Positions 61,447-64,000 of a DNA stretch of 64,000 bases are shown piece by piece. Within the stretch, counting starts at the first letter, position 1. Every line of letters begins with the position of its first letter. A program made the position numbers and the translations under genes. The DNA comes from Bacteroidales bacterium. GTDB lineage: Bacteria; Bacteroidota; Bacteroidia; Bacteroidales; F082. Under the pieces are notes generated by a model that was given only the letters and a program-made list of their open reading frames with translations, was not told where the DNA came from and did no database searches. Where the stretch lies: NCBI GenBank assembly GCA_024400455.1, contig JAKSMU010000001.1:186001-250000 (forward strand), given 5' to 3'.

Positions 61447-61479
61447 CAGCAATTTTATTAGCAATTAAAACTTAACATA

Positions 61480-63540
61480 ATGATAGCAAAAGAATTACTT
61501 GACCCGAAAAGTATCGTGGTCGTTGGTGCTTCCGCTGACATTCACAAACCAGGCGGAAAAGTATTGAAGAACTTATTGGAAAGCCCTTTCAAAGGACAGG
61601 TATATGCCGTCAATCCTAAGGAAGCAGAAGTGCAAGGCGTGAAATGCTATGCCAAGGTTGAGGACCTGCCTCAGGTCGACTGCGCCATTTTGGCCATTGC
61701 CGCTAAATATTGCGCTGCAACCGTCGATGTTTTGGCTCTGCAAAAAGGCACGAAAGGTTTCATCATCATCTCAGCCGGTTTCGGCGAGGAAAATGCTGAA
61801 GGTGCTGCTATCGAACGCCATATTGCTGACACCATTACCAGCGTCGGTGGCTCTTTGATTGGTCCTAACTGCACGGGCTTCCTGAACACCAATTACTGCG
61901 GTGCTTTCGATGCTCCAATCCCGCCGCTTGACCCACAAGGCGTTGATTTCATTACCGGTTCGGGCGCAACGGCTGTGTTCATCAAGGAATATGGCATGAG
62001 CAATGGCTTGACTTTCAATAGCGTTTGGGCTGTCGGTAATTCGGCTCAAGTCGGTATCGAAGATGTTCTTGAACATTTGGATGAGACCTTCGACCCTGAA
62101 AAGAGCAGCCGTGTCATCATGCTTTACATGGAAAAGATTTCCAACCCGCAGAAGATGCTGAAGCACGCTCGTTCACTCATCAACAAGGGCTGCAAGATTG
62201 CCGCCATCAAGTCGGGTGGTTCTGCTGCCGGTAGCCGTGCTGCAAGTTCGCACACTGGTGCTTTGGCTACATCTGATGTCGCTGTTGATGCTCTGTTCCG
62301 CAAGGCTGGTATCGTCCGCTGCCAGAATCGTCAGGAACTGACGACGGTTTGCGCCATTTTCATGCATCCAGAAGTGAAGGGCAAGAATATGGCCGTCATC
62401 ACTCACGCTGGTGGTCCTGCCGTCATGCTGACCGATACTTTGTCGAACAATGGTATGGATGTGCCGCACCTCGAAGGTCCGAAGGCTCAGGAATTGTTGG
62501 GCAAACTGTTCAACGGTTCTTCAGTCGGTAATCCTATCGATTTCCTCGCTACGGGTACCGCCGAACAGCTCGGTTACATCATCGATGCTTGCGAAAACGA
62601 TTTCGACAACATCGACTGCATGTGCGTCATCTTCGGTTCGCCAGGTTTGTTCTCTAACTATGAGGTTTACAAGGTTTTGGACGAAAAGATGAAGACCTGC
62701 AAGAAACCTATTTTCCCGATTTTGCCATCCATCATCAATGTGAAGGACGAAATCGCCGACTTCATCCAGAACAAGCATAGAATCAATTTCCCGGAAGAAT
62801 GTGTCTTCGGTAACGCACTCTGCAAGATTTACAACACGCCGAAACCGCAGCCAGAAAATCCTGTGATGCCAGAAATCGATGTGAAACGCATCCGTGAAGT
62901 CATCGACAGCTGCGAAAACGGTTATATCGACCCTGAAAAGATTGCTCAACTCCTTGATGCAGCAGGCATTGCACAAAAGCAAATCCGTGTTGTTGACAAG
63001 AAGCAGCAGGCCGTCGACTTCGCTAACGAAGTGGGGTATCCGCTCGTGATGAAGGTCGTGGGACCAGTCCACAAGTCAGATGTCGGTGGCGTGACCTTGA
63101 ATGTCCGCAACATCGAAACCGTGGAAAAGGAATTCGACCGTTTGATGGCTATTAAGGACACTTACGCTGTTGAAATGTATCCAATGCTCGATGGTACGGA
63201 AGTTTACATCGGCGCTATCCGCGATGCTAAGTTTGGTCATCAGGTGTTCTTCGGCTTGGGCGGCATCTTCATCGAAGTCTTGAAGGATGTTCAGAGTGCC
63301 ATTGCTCCGGTCTGTGTCGATGAAGCTAAAGATCTCATCACCAAGCTCCGTGGCTACAAGATTTTGCAAGGCGTCCGTGGACAGCAGCCTGTCAATGTCG
63401 ACATTTATGCTGAGCAGGTCGCCCGTGTCAGTGCCCTTGTGATGGCAGCTCCTGAAATTGCCGAAATGGACCTCAACCCATTGCTTGGCAATCCGAAGAA
63501 TGTCGTCGCTGTTGATGCACGCATTAGAATTGAAAAATAA
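61480..63540 (+). CDS. Acetate-CoA ligase (ADP-forming), fused alpha and beta subunits
   Basis: The 686-residue protein has a CoA-binding domain (VVVGASADIHKPGGKV near 14), two succinyl-CoA-ligase-like domains with GPNCTGF near 127 and the phospho-histidine H258 in SSHTGAL, and a C-terminal ATP-grasp domain from about 460 (VGYPLVMKVVGPVHKSDVGG). This is the ADP-forming acyl-CoA synthetase that conserves energy by converting acetyl-CoA to acetate and ATP. It acts in the cytoplasm. The codon use looks biased to C-ending codons and the promoter is strong, suggesting high expression. Acetyl- versus other acyl-CoA preference is not certain. Confidence 0.92.
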   Translation: MIAKELLDPKSIVVVGASADIHKPGGKVLKNLLESPFKGQVYAVNPKEAEVQGVKCYAKVEDLPQVDCAILAIAAKYCAATVDVLALQKGTKGFIIISAGFGEENAEGAAIERHIADTITSVGGSLIGPNCTGFLNTNYCGAFDAPIPPLDPQGVDFITGSGATAVFIKEYGMSNGLTFNSVWAVGNSAQVGIEDVLEHLDETFDPEKSSRVIMLYMEKISNPQKMLKHARSLINKGCKIAAIKSGGSAAGSRAASSHTGALATSDVAVDALFRKAGIVRCQNRQELTTVCAIFMHPEVKGKNMAVITHAGGPAVMLTDTLSNNGMDVPHLEGPKAQELLGKLFNGSSVGNPIDFLATGTAEQLGYIIDACENDFDNIDCMCVIFGSPGLFSNYEVYKVLDEKMKTCKKPIFPILPSIINVKDEIADFIQNKHRINFPEECVFGNALCKIYNTPKPQPENPVMPEIDVKRIREVIDSCENGYIDPEKIAQLLDAAGIAQKQIRVVDKKQQAVDFANEVGYPLVMKVVGPVHKSDVGGVTLNVRNIETVEKEFDRLMAIKDTYAVEMYPMLDGTEVYIGAIRDAKFGHQVFFGLGGIFIEVLKDVQSAIAPVCVDEAKDLITKLRGYKILQGVRGQQPVNVDIYAEQVARVSALVMAAPEIAEMDLNPLLGNPKNVVAVDARIRIEK

Positions 63541-63550
63541 GAGTTAGATT

Positions 63551-63622
63551 GCGAGACTGCGAGGTCACGGGACATCGAGGTGTTGGTGTCTCGAGACCTC
63601 GAAATCTCGCGCTCTCGCAGTC
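63551..63622. repeat. Nested palindromic repeat of CTCG words
   Basis: GACTGCGAG (63555-63563) pairs with CTCGCAGTC (63614-63622), and inside it TCGAGGT (63575-63581) pairs with ACCTCGA (63596-63602). GCGAGA and TCTCGC also match. It lies between two genes and could act as a terminator-like or extragenic palindromic element, although no T run follows. Confidence 0.8.
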
Positions 63623-63636
63623 AAAAAATAACAAAT

Positions 63637-63948
63637 ATGATTACCGAAAAAGCCACCTATTATCTGGTTTATGCCGTTTTGGTTGCTGTCACTTTTTTGG
63701 CTGACCAATGGCTTAAAAAAACTGAAAAAAAGTATCGTACTCTTGGCTATGCCGTTAGTCTTGTGGCCGATTTCGCCATTTTGGGTTATGGCATGTACCT
63801 TTATTTTGTCAAGGGCGAAGACCAGACAGGTTTCATCCTCGGCAGCATCATTTTTGCCGTTTGCGTTTTGTGCCTGTTGGGCCGCTATTGGCAGAACAAG
63901 GAACTTGACAAGCGCAGAAGGCATGACAGCACAACACCAAAAGAATAG
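63637..63948 (+). CDS. Small membrane protein of unknown function
   Basis: The 103-residue protein has three hydrophobic segments (about 8-24, 36-57 and 65-84) and a basic, polar tail (NKELDKRRRHDSTTPKE). I do not recognise a family. The ATG at 63637 is chosen because the open frame upstream lies in a palindromic repeat. The next gene starts six bases after its stop, so they are probably co-transcribed. Confidence 0.72.
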   Translation: MITEKATYYLVYAVLVAVTFLADQWLKKTEKKYRTLGYAVSLVADFAILGYGMYLYFVKGEDQTGFILGSIIFAVCVLCLLGRYWQNKELDKRRRHDSTTPKE

Positions 63949-63954
63949 TCCATT

Positions 63955-64000
63955 ATGAAAAAATCAGATGTCATTACAATAATAGTGGTTGCCGCTGTTG
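63955..64000 (+). CDS. Start of a further gene, cut by the window edge
   Basis: ATG at 63955 opens MKKSDVITIIVVAAV, a positively charged start followed by a hydrophobic stretch, as for a membrane-anchored or exported protein. Only 15 residues are visible, so no function can be given. Confidence 0.6.
   Translation, partial: MKKSDVITIIVVAAV

Noticed and set aside
1..64000. tRNA, rRNA or insertion-sequence genes
   Set aside because: No cloverleaf-like sequence, rRNA segment or transposase motif was recognised by reading; a dedicated search could still find small RNAs.

Overview
This window looks like a chromosomal segment of an uncultured member of the Bacteroidales (phylum Bacteroidota). Several genes are preceded by the Bacteroidota -7 promoter word TAnnTTTG, sometimes with a TTTG word 18-20 bases upstream, and Shine-Dalgarno sequences are mostly absent. 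The families also fit: an outer-membrane patatin, a DUF4421 protein, a DUF6261-like protein, a glycogen synthase/phosphorylase fusion, and a Wzc kinase with a tyrosine-rich tail. No rRNA, tRNA, CRISPR array or intact transposase was recognised.

Layout. (1) 1-3.7 kb: the end of a LutA-like iron-sulfur protein gene, then wbpD-like and wbpE-like genes for a diamino-sugar uronate and an initiating sugar transferase. The spacers here are built from short repeated words. (2) 3.7-5.9 kb: a minus-strand DUF6261-like gene whose 5' end is a degenerate 43-bp tandem array of small hairpins, followed by a 770-bp spacer without a convincing gene. (3) 5.9-34.1 kb: a long plus-strand surface-glycan locus. 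It opens with the ABC permease wzm. A phospho-substituent module follows: an AEP-transaminase-like enzyme, an acyltransferase, a cytidylyltransferase/Gfo-Idh fusion, a second cytidylyltransferase and three LicD proteins, with gene fragments between them. Then come wzt, a TupA-like ATP-grasp enzyme, many glycosyltransferases, a GT11 fucosyltransferase-like protein, a deacetylase, an epimerase, an adenylate-forming PaaK-like enzyme, a hexapeptide acyltransferase, a DUF354 protein and a UDP-GlcNAc 2-epimerase. (4) 34.1-36.7 kb: a hipB-hipA toxin-antitoxin pair with its own promoter, and a second deacetylase-like gene. (5) 36.8-40.9 kb: wza, wzc and a PHP-type tyrosine phosphatase, closed by a bidirectional terminator. 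(6) 40.9-48.6 kb, minus strand: a six-hairpin glycosidase-like protein, a patatin with an outer-membrane barrel, a DUF4421 protein, and an M3 peptidase. (7) 48.8-58.8 kb: a glycogen operon with a debranching enzyme, a GT4 synthase-like enzyme, an unknown exported protein, a GH57 enzyme and a GT3-GT35 fusion. (8) 58.8-64 kb: an NfeD/SPFH pair, an orphan vsr on the minus strand, a Nudix hydrolase, an ADP-forming acetate-CoA ligase, a small membrane protein and the start of one more gene.

How the genes fit together. Regions 1, 3 and 5 plausibly make, modify and export one surface polysaccharide. The sugar transferase primes the lipid carrier, the glycosyltransferases build the repeat, and CTP-activated phospho-groups are probably added by LicD proteins. 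Export could use Wzm/Wzt, whose Wzt carries a C-terminal extension, and/or Wza/Wzc. No Wzx flippase or clear Wzy polymerase is visible. The stretch between wzm and wzt is littered with gene remnants (a LicD tail, an unidentified frameshifted gene, a copy of the wzt 5' end), so this module appears to be recombining. The least explained signals are the hairpin array at 4.86-5.1 kb and the chemistry of the phospho-substituent module.
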